From Mrakia gelida (lineage: Eukaryota; Basidiomycota; Tremellomycetes; Cystofilobasidiales; Mrakiaceae): 64,000 nucleotides of DNA. The stretch is from positions 1,426,001-1,490,000 of the forward strand of contig BRON01000003.1 in the NCBI GenBank assembly GCA_024345305.1. Reading direction: 5' to 3'. The notes under the pieces are model-generated. The model was not told where the DNA came from. It searched no databases and was given only the letters and a program-made list of their open reading frames with translations. Each line of letters starts with the position of its first letter. Position 1 is the stretch's first letter. Below, in pieces: positions 23,055 through 34,365 of the stretch. Made by a program: the position numbers and the translations under genes.

Positions 23055-23721
23055 CTTTTCGACGTGCCTGCTCTCTTTGCGTTCCCTCTCTCTCTCCCTC
23101 TCTCACTCCCCTTCGTCCCCTCCTCCCCTCACCATCTGCGTAGAACTCCCTCCCATTTTGAACTTGGTTTCCTCCCGAACCATCACTCTATCGTCTCTTC
23201 TCTCTCTCTCGCCCCCTCGCTCCTCTAGAATCGTCTGTAGAATCGCCTTATCTTGGTTTCTCCCTCCGTCTCTCTCGCTCGCACCGTTCTTTCGTCTTTT
23301 TCGTTTACACACGCTACGCTTCCCTTCGCACAGACCATACCCATCTCGCATTCCGTTCGATATCCACCACATATTCCTTTGACTCGTTGATACGATTTTT
23401 ATGCCTCGCGCTTCTCGATGGAGACCTGGGAGAGGGAAGAGATGGAAGAGAGGAGAAGGAGGACGCGTCGAAAAGCTGTCGTCGACAAGCTGGTGTCTTT
23501 CGTTCTTTCGCGCGAGCGAGCTTGGAGAAGTACGAGAGAGGGATGTATCAAGATATGTGATTAGGTAGTAGTGGATGTAAGGTAGAGTAGATCGATCCAC
23601 AATGAGATCGAGCGAGCTGCAGAAAAGCGAAAGAACGACGCGTTGGCGTCAGCGAGGAATGAAGCGCGAGCAACGGAAAGAGGAACGTACTGACGGTAGA
23701 TATCCGAGGTGACATGGTGGT
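23055..23721. other. Convergent 3' region
   Basis: 667 nt between two genes ending towards each other. The plus strand is CT-rich to about 23400, then carries TACGATTTTTATG and, near 23560, GTGATTAGGTAGTAGTGG, which could be 3' UTR and poly(A) regions for either strand. No gene is supported. Confidence 0.4.
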
Positions 23722-24777
23722 CTATTCGGAGGGAGGGGTGGGTGGTCCTTGAGGAGCTGTTGTTTCGAAGAGGTGCGTGTCAGAATATATTCGAGGGACG
23801 AAAGCAACAACGACGACGCGACGAACTCACCAGTTTCTTTGGCCTTCCGGGCAGTTGGGCTACATCCCTGGCACGCAAAGGCTGCTTGGATGCGTAGATA
23901 AAAGCGGAAAAGGCAAACAGTGAGTGGGTCGTGACGTACAGTAGAGAGGGTCGAGTTCGAGGGCGACTGACAGGCACCAGCTGCAACTCGTCCCACGAGA
24001 GCCTCTCCTCAAGGACCCTCTCCTGTAGCCTCATAAGCTCGTGCAACCAGTCCGATGAGATCCGATGGATCCTCTCCAGTGGGATTTCCGAGATCTTGTA
24101 TCGAGGAGGGATGCAGAGGTCGCAAGGGCGACGCGACCTGTCGACTCGCTCGTCCTGATCCTCGAGCGCCTTTGAGGCTGCTCGTCGAGCTCGGGTTCGA
24201 GGTGTCGATGGAGGAGCTGCTGGAGGTGTCGAATGATGATCCTTGTCGGGATGAGTGCACGTCCAGGATCCGAAGTCGTTGAGAGCCTTCTGGACGAGGT
24301 GGGGGTTCGGAGTACGGATGGCGATAGAGAACAGGAAAGGAGGAGGGAGGTCGGGATGGAGGAGGAAGAGTTGTTTCCCAGCGTCTTCGATGGATTTCCA
24401 GGCTTCTTATCGGATGAGCAGCAACGATGCCATGAGTCAGTCAGACCCAGCGCAAACGAAGGATGAAAGAGAAGAGCAGGAACGAACGCGAGGAGTTGGT
24501 CGACCGTCGAGACCTGGCATCTTCTCTCGTCTCGATGGATGAACCCCAAGAACCAGCTCAATTCCCACGACCCATCCTTCAGATGTATATCCCTCGTAGA
24601 CTCGTTCTTCTTGATGTACTTCTCGAACCACGGGGAGGCAGCTTCGAGGAACGAGCGTCGAAAGAAGAACGTTTGTCCTTCTTTGCTGACCAACGCGACT
24701 TTGCCCTCTGGGATCGCGAGAGTGGGATCTCTGGTAGGAGCGTGTTGGAAGAGGGGATGGAGTGCTTTGCTGGACAT
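23722..24777 (-). CDS. BTB/POZ-like protein
   Basis: Probable adaptor protein. From Met 24777 the text PEGKVALVSKEGQTFFFRR, SFLEAASPWFEKYIKKNE, IHLKDGSWELSWFLGFIH and VDQLLAF follows the pattern of a BTB domain: a strand-turn-strand, a helix in place of the usual FRVHK-x-L, then a FLDYIY-like stretch. Further exons encode EAWKSIEDAGKQLFLLH, NPHLVQKALNDFG, CDLCIPPRYKISEIPLE, a long amphipathic helix (LHELMRLQERVLEERLSWDEL), then ACQGC and a short tail ending at the TAG 23722-23724. Two Cys-x-x-Cys pairs could bind metal. I have seen similar layouts in basidiomycete BTB proteins of unknown partner. The junction near 24412 is unresolved: the best frame needs an AAG acceptor. Confidence 0.5.
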
Positions 24778-25199
24778 GGTGAGCCGTGGTTGAGAGGGAA
24801 GAAGGGAAGAGGAAAGGGTCAGTCTCGAACGCGACTCGGACGCGACGCGCCTCGTCCCGTTTCGAACGCGAGTCTTCGGTCAGCCTCCTCTCTCGATTGC
24901 CTCAACGTAGACCTGTCGAACGAGGAAGTGAGTCCGTTCACTGCTGACGGGAGCTTCAAAGAGAAGGGAGGGAGGAAATGGACGTCCTGAGCTTGAAGCG
25001 GAGGAGCTCGCAATTCGAGCTTTTCCCTTCGTCGTCGAGAGATTAGTAGCCGCCGTGGATCACTCAGTGAGTCCTCCTACTACGACAAACCTCCTCTCCT
25101 CCCAACCCAACAACTCTCCGAACGAACGAAAAGAGGGTCGAAACGAAACCGTCCATCGGATCCATCAACCCAACCCTCGCACTCTCCCTCGTCCCTTCC
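24778..25199. other. Spacer between BTB-like gene and BMT5-like gene
   Basis: 422 nt between two minus-strand genes: the BTB-like gene's promoter and the 3' UTR of the BMT5-like gene. Nothing else is supported. Confidence 0.4.
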
Positions 25200-26900
25200 C
25201 TAAAGCCCTCTATCATTCCACCCCTTATCAGCCCTAGGCGCCGTAAACTCCGGTCTCTTATCCTTCCACCCATTCCCACCTCTCTTCTTCTCTTCCCTCA
25301 ACTCCTTCTTCCTCCTCTCAATCCTCTCCGTCCTCGTCTCGCTTCCCTCCTCATCCACCTCCTCCTCCAAACTCGCATCAACAACCTCAGCCTCCCACGT
25401 TCGTCCTCCCCCGCGCTCTTCAATCTCCTCGTTGTCGGATTTGGACACGCCGTCTTTGAAGCCGATGGTTCGACGGTGAGCGTAGCCGGGGTAGAGGGTT
25501 GGATGGAAGGCGAAGGAGCGGAGGATTTGGTACTTGGGTTGGGTGGGAGGGAGGGTTGTTTTTGTGAGAGAGGGGCGGAGGGAGGGAGCGACGAAGGATG
25601 CTGGAGGAGGGGGTGGGGGACGGGTGAAGAGGTGGGGGAGATCCCTGCAGAACGAACGAAGATGAAGAGAAAGTCAGCTTCGTTTCGTTTCGACGCGTCG
25701 CGACTGCCCTTCCTCCTCCAAAACTCGACTTCTTCGAACTCACCAAAGCGTATAAGGCACCGCATCCCTGAGCGTAACCAACACCACTCCCTTCTGGTTC
25801 TTCATACTTCCCCTCGCGAGCGCACTCGTGCTCGCCTCTCCAGTAGCAGCGTCCCCTTCCATCAACACCTCCTCGTCGAGGTCGCTCACTCCCTCCAAAT
25901 CCTCATCGTCGTCCCCTCCACCTCGACCGTGGTTCCCTCCTCCGGAGTTGCCGTCCTGATCGACACGCTCTCGACCTTTTCCCTTCCCTCGGGAGGTTCG
26001 AGTCTTCTTGGTTTGGACGGGAGGGAGACGAGAGCGACCTTGGGAGAGGAAGGGAGGGACGGAACGAAGGAAACGGAGGATGAGAGCTTGGTTGAGGGTT
26101 ACGTTTCGGGATTGGGATTTCTCGCCGAGGCCTGCGAGGAACGAACGAACGGACAATGGACACCATGTCAGTCTGCTGAGGTCGAAGAAGAAAGAGAAGA
26201 AGAGAAGGAGGAAAAACGAAGAGCGCGACTGACCGACGTGAGGGAAGTTGAACACGACCTTGGTGAAGCCTCCCTTCATCTTCCTGATCTCCTCCACGGC
26301 CTCGAGATCTCCAGCATCGACCTCGAACAAGACGGGAACGCCGAGTTCTCTGATCTTGGTGACGAGATCTTTGGCGTCTGGGTACTTGATGTAGCAGGTC
26401 TCTTCCGAGTCGAAGGAGGTTGCGAGCACTTGGTGAGGAGGAGAGAGGAGAGGGTGGGCGAGGAGGAGGGCGTGGGTGAAGGAGAAGTTGGCTAGATACG
26501 AGAGAAGGAGGATGGAAAAAAAGAGGGAGGCGAAGAGGAGAAGGTGGTGAGCTCGGATGGAAGCAAGAGGAGGGAGGGAGGGAAGGAAAGAGTCGAGCTC
26601 ACCTTCTCCGAGCAAGAGAATCCTGTCGTCTTCCTCGAAGGGCATGACCTTCTTGGCTTTGGCTTTGGCCTTCTTGTCGGAAGCTTCTTGGGAAGCTTGC
26701 ATTCGCTACGAGTGTTCGAAGAAGGGAAGAGGAGAGGAACGGGAGGAAGGGAAGGGAGGGAAGGGTGAGCTCGAGTGGAACGAAGGAGGGAAAGCTGCCG
26801 CGACCGAACTGACCTGCTCCTTCTTCTCAGCCTCCTTGATCTTGCCTTCCTGCTGCTTGCGGTTAGCGAGAGCGCCCTTGAGAGATGGTTTCTTGGCCAT
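25200..26900 (-). CDS. BMT5: 25S rRNA (uridine-N3)-methyltransferase, BMT5-like
   Basis: Nucleolar enzyme that methylates N3 of a uridine in large-subunit rRNA, by homology to yeast Bmt5. CDS complement(25200..25644, 25744..26131, 26234..26491, 26603..26706, 26814..26900), 426 residues. Motifs of the family appear in order: ILLLGEANFSFTHAL (SAM loop), VLATSFDSEETCYIKYPDA, VPVLFEVDA, FTKVVFNFPHVG, LGEKSQSRNVTLNQALILR, VVLVTLRDAVPYTLWDL and the closing signature FHPTLYPGYAHRRTIGF. The N-terminus is Lys-rich (MAKKPSLKGALANRK), fitting nucleolar targeting. Between FLSQG and the VVLVTLRD strand there is a charged insert, first Lys/Arg-rich and then Asp/Glu-rich. A basic tail follows the signature. 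Confidence 0.85.
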
Positions 26901-27669
26901 GGCGATAAAAAGTCGAAAAGGATCGGGAGGGAGGGAGAGAGTTGAAGGCGGGAGGGAGGGAAGGAGAGGGAGAGGTGAGCTCGAACTTTCAAAGCTGCCG
27001 CCCAGTCGACGCGAGCTTCGAGATCAGCAGCGAGAAGGCAAGTTTTTCGCGTCTCTATGAGAAGAGAGCAGACTGATCGTATTGAGAGCCGTTTGGCCGA
27101 GAAAGTGCGAGTTGAGATGATAGGTTTTTCTCGGAGCTCGGAAGAAAATCTATCGAAGGATTGGGAAGAACGCGTCGTGTTGCTTGCTCTCGTTCGACCA
27201 CCCCTTCTTTTCTTCTCTTCTTACAGTGTTTGACCAGGTTGGTAGGAAAATGAGCGACGAGCTGAGAGGAGGGGCGAGAGAAAGTGGAGCAGCCCCAAGG
27301 CCCCCAGTCAGAAGGAGAGCAGAGCAGGAGAGAAGGGAAACACAGAAACATTCGCCCGCCCTTCTTTGTTTGGATCGTCAGGCCTACCGTAGGGCGTCAA
27401 TGACGAGTTGCGAGCTCGCGGCCTGCCCTCTTTCTCCCTAACTCCATCTCCTTCCTTCCTTCCTTCCTTCTCCCTTCCCTCTAAAGGATGAGTGAGCAGA
27501 TCTTCCCTCTCTCAATTTCGTTGCCGCCGACCTTCGCCCTCGTATCCAAGGGGCAAAGGGCCTGGCCCGAAGAGGCGTCGGACCTGGAATCCCTTTGGCG
27601 CACGAGCTGACCTCGTTTTTTGCATCCTTCGTTTCCTCCGACCTTCATCCTCCTTCTTCTTGAATTCAG
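26901..27669. promoter_or_regulatory. Divergent promoter region, BMT5-like and YTH genes
   Basis: 769 nt between the BMT5-like start (-) and the first secure YTH exon (+). A CTTC repeat run (27451-27470) sits about 20 nt before an ATG at 27488 that is followed by an open stretch of 39 codons and could be the first exon of the YTH gene, joined to 27670. The donor is unresolved. Confidence 0.4.
27451..27470. repeat. CTTC tetranucleotide run
   Basis: Five tandem CTTC-type units just upstream of a possible YTH start at 27488. Such pyrimidine runs are common before start codons in this window. Confidence 0.7.
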
Positions 27670-30600
27670 TATCGAACCCACTCGTCGCTCCTCCCGAGCA
27701 GGACGATCTGTCGTTCTCCTCGATCCATCGCGATCCCGACACGTCGATTTCTCACCCAGCGTACTCTCCCTCATCGTCCTCCTCCCTCGACCCTTCGTCC
27801 TTCTTCCTTCCTCCCGATCCTGCTTCAACGACGACCATCGACGAAGACGACGAATCCCACCCTGACCATCAACGCTTCCTCTCCTCCTCCGAAATGTCAT
27901 CCTCCCAACCCTGGTCCTCCTCAGCATCAACGGTCATCTCCTCCTCGACTTCGACCTCAGGTCGTCGTCCGAACGCGCAGGCCAACTCTCCCTCCTCCAA
28001 CTCCTTCGCTTCCTCCTCCAGCTCCTCCCAACAACCCTACAGACCTCAGTTCCAACACCAAGGAGGCGGAAGATACAATCAGGGACCGTCTTCCTATCGT
28101 CCGAATCTTCAGTATCCTCCGTATCGTCTTCCTTCACCGAGCGGTCCTCCCTCAAGTGGGTTCGGGCGATCTCCTCCCTCGTCGGGGAATTTCCCTCTCC
28201 ACCAGCAACAACTCCAACCCTCCTCCTTCAACCCTCATCTTCACTCCTCGCCTTCTTCACCATCGGGACCCAACTATGCGTACGGAGGAGGTCTTCCGGG
28301 AGTCGAGGGAGGCGGTGGAGGAGTGGGAGGAGAGAGTGAGGGAGGTCGAGCTTGGAGTCCTTTCCCTGCTCCCGGAGGAGCGCCCACTTCTCCCTTCCCT
28401 CTCACCTACGGACTCCCTCATCAAGGACGTGGGTACTACCCACCAGGATCTTCCTCGTCAGCAGCATCGTCCCCAGGAGGTTACCAGACGTCCAACTCGT
28501 TCGATCCTCGAGGTCCTTCGCCCACTCCCTCATCGCTCGACGCGTCGCCGAATCGATCCTCCTCCGCTGCCTCCTCATCGAATCGATATCGACACCAACC
28601 TCCTCCTCAACAAGCCTACGGAAGTAACAACCAAAACCTCCGACCTCCCTTCTCTCCATACCAGCATCGTTCGCCAGGACCTCCTCCTTCCTCGTCGTTC
28701 TACCAACCCAACCTCTACCAATCCCCTCCTCCTCCCTTCTCGACACCAGGAGGTCTCTCCCATCCAAACGCGATGCAACCTCACACCGTCCAAGGTCCCG
28801 ACGGGCAGACGTGGATGTACTTCCCTATCCCAGTCGCGTCGGGCTACTACGGAGGTCAACCTCTCCCGTTCCAAGACACCTCAGGAGGAGGAGGAGGAGG
28901 ACCGTCGTTCCCTGGAGGCATGGGAGCTGGTCCGTATGGTCCTTACGGTTCAGGAACGTACCCTTACGGAGCCGGAGGAATGGGAGGGATCTCGTCGGCG
29001 TCGTCTCCTCATCTCGGTCCTTTGCCTTCCTCTCCCTCTCCACTCAACGCGAACGGACCTTCTCTCTTCCCCACTCCCTTCCCTCTTAGCACTCCCTCCT
29101 CACTTCCTCTTCAAGGACTTCCTCAAGGACTTGGCCTTGTTCCTTCCTCGCGTCCCATCCCAACCGGTCCTTCCTCTTCCTCCATCTCCCCTCGATCCAA
29201 CCTCTCCCACCACTCGTCCTCCTCCTCCAACCTCGTTCGAAAACCCTACCACCCTCCACCTCCTACGGCTCGCTCGGAATGGGTCATGTGGTGCGGAAAC
29301 GTCCCTTCCGACGCGTCGCAGGACGAACTCAACGCTTTCTTCAACTCCCAATCGGTCGTCCCCAACTCCATCTCCTCCATCTTCAACATCTCTCGCTCCC
29401 AGTGCTGCTTCGTTAACTTCACCTCGCAGGAAGCTCTCGAGGCCGGGATCACCAAGTTCAACGGGATGCCGATTCGACCTGACGAGGGAGTCAGGAGTGC
29501 GAGGCTCGTGTGTCGAGTGAGGAGGAAGGAGGACGACTTGAAGGCTGGAGTCGGAGGACAGCGAGGGAGGGGAGTGCACACGGGCTGGGTGAGGGAGAAA
29601 CAGCAGCAGCAGCAGGTGTTGAACAGGGAGAGGGAGAACAAGGAGGTTGGAGAGGAAGTGGCGGGAATCGCTGCTGAAGCGAGCGCGACGAGTGGTGTGG
29701 GTGGGAACGGGAGTGTTGGACCTGCGACGACGATGATGAGGTCGAGGCCGCATCATCAGGGGTCGGCGGGGTCGGTGAAGACGATCTCGAGTCAGGCGTC
29801 GACGGATTCGACCTGTGAGTTTCGTCTCCCTTGCTTCCGACGCGTCGCTCTTCTCTCTCCTTCGTCGCGCTGACTCTTTCCTTCCTCGCTCTTGATCCTT
29901 TCCCTGATAGTCCTCGCCAAGAACTTCCCTGTTCGATACTTCATCATGAAGTCGTTCGTCCTGCTTCGTCTCTTCTCTTGCTTCCGTCGAGTCGAGGGAA
30001 CTGACCTCTCTCGTTTCGTTTCGCGTCGTTTTCGTGAGGCTCACCTCGGTCGACCTCGAAACGTCGGTTCAGCAAGGACTCTGGGCGACTCAGGTTCACA
30101 ACGAGCAGACCCTCGATCAAGCTTACCGAACTTCGAAGGAAGTCATCCTCATCTTCGGAGCCAACAAGACGGGAGAGTTCTTCGGCTACGCAAAGTACGC
30201 CCTTGTCTTCTCCTCCTCGCTCTTCGCTCCAGCTCGTTCCTGACCAACCTCCCCGTTTTTTTACTACCAGGATGGCCTCGGGAATCGGCAAATCCGAACG
30301 ACGAATCTCGTGGGCGTCTCGAGAATCCGGCTCAGGATCCGTCAAGTCTCCCATCTCCCCTGCTCGCTCCTCCTTCTCCACCACCTCCCACCCTACCATC
30401 CCCCATCGAGGCTCAGCTCTCTCCGAACGTATCGTCGAAGACGTCGAAGATGAAACTGGATCCGGAGACGACGACAACTCGCCAGCACCAGAGCACATCC
30501 GAGCAGCCTCGGCTTCGAATCCATCCAGAGCTTCGACACCGGATCCTCCCTCCTCGTCGTCGTCGCTCTCCCTCCCTCTCGCCAACCAACCCGAAACGGA

Positions 30601-31928
30601 CGAGCTCAAGAGCAACGGAGGAGGTCTCTACCTCTTCCCTGAGGTTCGAGCCAGTCCAGGAGAGATCAGCCCTGGAGAGGAATCCAAGTACTCGTCGCTA
30701 GGATCAGATCTTCCCCCGACTCCCTCCATGGCGACAACGATCTCGACGACGGTCTCCAAACCTCCTACCCTCCTCACCAAGGTCCTCGATCGAGACGGAC
30801 GGGGAGAACGAGTTAGCGCTCCAGCGAGTCTCGAACGACGAGCCTTGTCCTCCCCGAACGTCCTTCGACCCGTCCAAGGCCTCACGCTCGATCCAGCAGA
30901 TCTCAGTCGACTTCGAGTCAGCGACGCGTCCCCTTCCTCCCCAACTTCACCTCTCTCGGCTTCGTCGAACGTCAACCTTCAAGCATCGAGGCTGTCCGCC
31001 GCGTCAGGAGGAGTCGAGGACGAGGATGGAGTCACCAGGAAGGATTACTCGAGGAGCTCGCTTTCGTCCAACTCCAACTCGACGAGACTTTCGACCTCAG
31101 CGGGATCGGGAGCGTCGAGAGCTTCGTTGGTGCTGCCGAATCTGCATCTCCCGCCGTCGCCGACGAGTGTAGCTCTGCCTGGAGAGGGTGGGACGAGGAG
31201 GATGTTCGGGACTGCTCCTGGAGAGGGTGGGGAGGGTGGTGGAGCAGAGGTTTGGGGGACTCCGTTCAAGGTGAGTGGAGAGCGAGCGAGCGAGGAGGCT
31301 TTCGATTCGACGCGAAGAGCTTTTGCTGACCTCGGTCTCCTTTGCTCTTGTAGGTTGAGTGGGTGAGGACGACGAGACTACCCTTCCATCGAGTGAGGCA
31401 TCTTCGAAACCCTTGGAATCAGGATCGAGAGATCGTGAGTGTTTGTTTCGTCGCGTCTCCTCCTCTCTCTGTCGTCTCCCTCTCTCCTCGCTGACCACCA
31501 CCCTTCTTTTCCCGTTCCTTCGACTCAACAGAAAGTCAGCCGAGGTTCGTTATATCTCGCTCTCTCCTCCCTAACCTCCTCCTGCTTTTCCTTCGCTGAC
31601 CTGCAACGCGTCTTGGCCTTTTTTTTCTTCAGACGGAACCGAGGTCGAACCCGAGATTGGACGACTCCTCCTCGCAGCCTGGGACACCCCCATCTCTCCA
31701 CCTCAGTTCCCAACCTACCTCACCTCCCCTCCTCCTGGAACGACGTACGATCCCAACCAGTTCAACGCTCGCCTTCCTCCTCCTGCTCCTTCCCCTCTGA
31801 CCGCCCCTCCTCCTCCTCCTCCTCCTTCTTCGCTCAACAACCTCACCCCGCCACCTCCAGTTCTCGGTCTCAGCATGGGCTTGGCCCCTTCGTTCCAGCA
31901 GTGGGGGCAGTACGGGATGGGGAGGTGA
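27670..31928 (+). CDS. RRM and YTH domain RNA-binding protein (m6A reader family)
   Basis: Predicted reader of N6-methyladenosine in RNA. Exons 27670..29814, 29911..29953, 30039..30194, 30271..31270, 31354..31434, 31532..31544, 31633..31928; all phases close. The start is unsettled: the first in-frame ATG is 27894, but the reading frame is credible back to 27670. About 500 residues of Ser/Pro/Gly/Tyr-rich sequence come first. A degenerate RRM follows (SEWVMWCGNVPSDASQDEL, SQCCFVNFTSQEALEAGI). The YTH domain begins LAKNFPVRYFIMKS, LTSVDLETSVQQGLWATQ (first cage Trp), VILIFGANKTGEFFGYAK. It resumes after a 333-codon low-complexity exon with VEWVRTTRLPFHRVRHL, RNPWNQDREI and SRDGTEVEPEIGRLLL. 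A Pro-rich tail ends the protein. One exon is only 13 nt. Confidence 0.88.
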
Positions 31929-32400
31929 CTTCAACCACCAAAAGAGTCCTGAAGAGGACGCGTCGTTTCGATTCTTCGTTCGTTTTTTGCTTCTTCGCTC
32001 AGTTCGTTTTCGTTTTCGTCCTCGCTCTCTTGTACTCTACGCTCTACGCTACCGTCGTTTAGTTCCTTTAGTTCGTTCCAAAGTCTGCTTGTTGAGTTCA
32101 TACATACACGAATCTTTGAATCTCGATCTCTGCTCTCTTCGCCGTCGTTCGTCTCTTGTTTCGTTCCCTTTGTCTCTCGTTGACTCGCCCCTTCGTTCGT
32201 TCGTTTTTTCTCTCGCATGCTTCATTTTGATCTCTTCTTCTGAGTTGCTGGTCAGCCTGAAAGTTTGTTCGACGGAGCCAGAGCAAATTGGGGTCCGCGG
32301 TCGGTAGGTCGGACGGAAAGGTCGCTTTTGCGTCTCGCCTCGCTCGTCGCGTGAATGCTCATGATCAGATGTCGTCCTCAGCTCCTCCTTCGTCTCGACT
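31929..32400. other. Convergent 3' region after the YTH gene
   Basis: About 470 nt of T-rich plus-strand sequence (GTTCGTTTTCGTTTTCG and similar), typical of a 3' UTR. It ends towards the unresolved minus-strand locus. No gene is supported. Confidence 0.4.
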
Positions 32401-34013
32401 CAGTACTCGTAAAACCTCCTCGATCTAGTCCTCCCTTCTCGTTCTCGACTCGAGCGCTGGATCCAAAAAAAGGAAAGAGAAACGAGAACGTCAGGGAGCG
32501 GCTCTCGAAACAAATGACACGCGTCTGGGAACTCACCCTCGTCGGTTGTTCTCGGACTGGGGACGACGAGACGAGAGAAGGGAAAGCGAGTCAGTATGCA
32601 AAAGGACAAAAGTGGGAAGCTAGGAGATGCTCACCATCTCGACCTCCACTCCTCCTTGAAAGATCGTCAACCCAACGCTTGCCTCCTCTCAACGACGCGC
32701 GTTCTTGAGCGTCTGAATCCCCCCAGATCCACCCAGAAACATCACGAGCCATATCAGCACCTTCTCCCACACCCCTACCTCCATCGAAGCGGAATGAAAC
32801 GACTCACGTTGTGTCCTCCTCGCCTCCCTCGCGTGCAACCTCATCCTCTCTACCTCCGCTCTCCTCATCCTGCCCTTCTCCCTCACCTCCCTGTTCCGCG
32901 TCAAGAACCCAAGGAACATGTCACCCTGACCCGTGTGGGGAGTGGGAAGACGTTCCTCGGTTGGACGAAGAGGGAGTCGGCGGCGTGCTCGAGGTGGAGC
33001 GGGAGTTGAAGGACGCGATGGGAGGGGAGCAGGTGGGAGGGAACGATCTCGCTGTAGGAGGAGAATCGGAGGCGTCAGTGGGAATATCGCGGCAACGAAG
33101 GGGAAAATTAGGGGGCTCACTCTGCCAAAGAACGACTTGGGTCGATCAGGGAGTCGAGAGGAGAGTCGTTTCATCCTCGAAGGCTGCCGGATCAAGTCAC
33201 GACGCGTCAGTTCGACTGCTCGTTTCGTTCTCATTAACGAAGACTGAGACGAAGATGAAGACTCACTCGAGGGGTATCAATCGCCTGTTGAGAATGGGAT
33301 AGACAGGAGCCATAGCTGGGACCTCGATAGGATGAGGACGAGACCGTGCTCGAGCGAGACTCGAGAGACGAGCGAATCGACTGGGCTGTTGTTCGTTGAA
33401 GCAAAGAAGACGGCGAGCTCAGTCTGGTTACGTATCTCTCTTGTGGAAGAAAGAGATGATAGACACGGACCTGTGGAGGGAGTCCCGTCGACTCCTCGAA
33501 CTGGACATGCTGGGAAGGAGGAGCTTGAGGAGGAGGAGGAAGAGGCGAGGTCTTGAAGTTGAGTCGTCGGATCCGTTGGAACATGGGGAGGCGATCTCTC
33601 GAGGGCTGTGACTCCCCCAAACCGATCAAAGGAGAGTATCAGCGAGGCAGATATGTACTCTAGTTGAAAACAGACGAGAAAGAAGGAAGGGAAGGGAAAG
33701 CTCACCTCCTGTTCAAACACCTCCCCTCGCCCTCCTCCCTCGCCCACCTCCCGCTCCTCTTGCCCACCACCTCCTCGTCTGAAACTCATCCCTCTCAGCC
33801 TCGTAAGAGCTGGGAACCGATCCCCTCCTCCTCTCTGTTTTCGAACCGAAAAGAGCCATCTCGTCAGTCGGGGAAACTCGAAGGGAAGATGAAACGAGAG
33901 TCGAGCTCACCTCTTCGATCCGTTCGTCTTACACCCTCTCCATCTCGACATCGTCATTAACGAGCCCTCGACTTCGGCGGAAGGAGCGGGGCCAGCGAGT
34001 CTTGTCGGTCATA
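32401..34013 (-). CDS. Unresolved multi-exon minus-strand gene
   Basis: Splice-like signals on the minus strand (repeated GTGAG donors with CTGAC branch sites) show an intron-rich gene, but I could not build one consistent protein. Fragments that look real are a Gly/Arg/Glu-rich piece near 33830-33710, LPMFQRIRRLNFKTS with a Pro/Ser tail (33600-33480), AMAPVYPILNRRLIPLE (33310-33270), EIVPSHLLPSHRVLQLPL with FVQPRNVFPLPTR (33060-32935), and a hydrophobic helix WEKVLIWLVMFLGGSGG near 32750. The last suggests a membrane anchor. The start may be near 34013 and the end near 32400; both are guesses. No family was recognised. Confidence 0.3.
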
Positions 34014-34365
34014 TCTGGGTGAGTGGTGGGCGGTGGGAAGAAGGGAGAAGAAGGGGAAAGGGGAGGGGAGGAGAAGAAAGGGAAAGAGGCCGAAGGTAGA
34101 TGTTGACGAGAGGCCTCCAAAATAAAAGCGTCGCGAGTCGATGAGAAAAACCGAGATCGGTTGTGAGTGTCCTAGCACTCAGTGAAATGCTCCTTTAAAT
34201 CTCTACGGAACCACCGAGCGCGATCCTCCCTCGTTCACTCCGTCTTTCGTCGACGCGTGAGCTCAAACTCAACCACTCTTCCAGAACGAACGATATATAA
34301 CCAACGACCGAACAAAAACGTATCTCACAGACAGATCTACCCAACCCCTCTCTCCTCTTCCATCT

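Noticed and set aside
27492..27669. Upstream extension of the YTH reading frame to 27492
   Set aside because: It starts at a GTG and reads Arg/Pro-rich text; an AG acceptor at 27669 and better text after it make a splice junction more likely.
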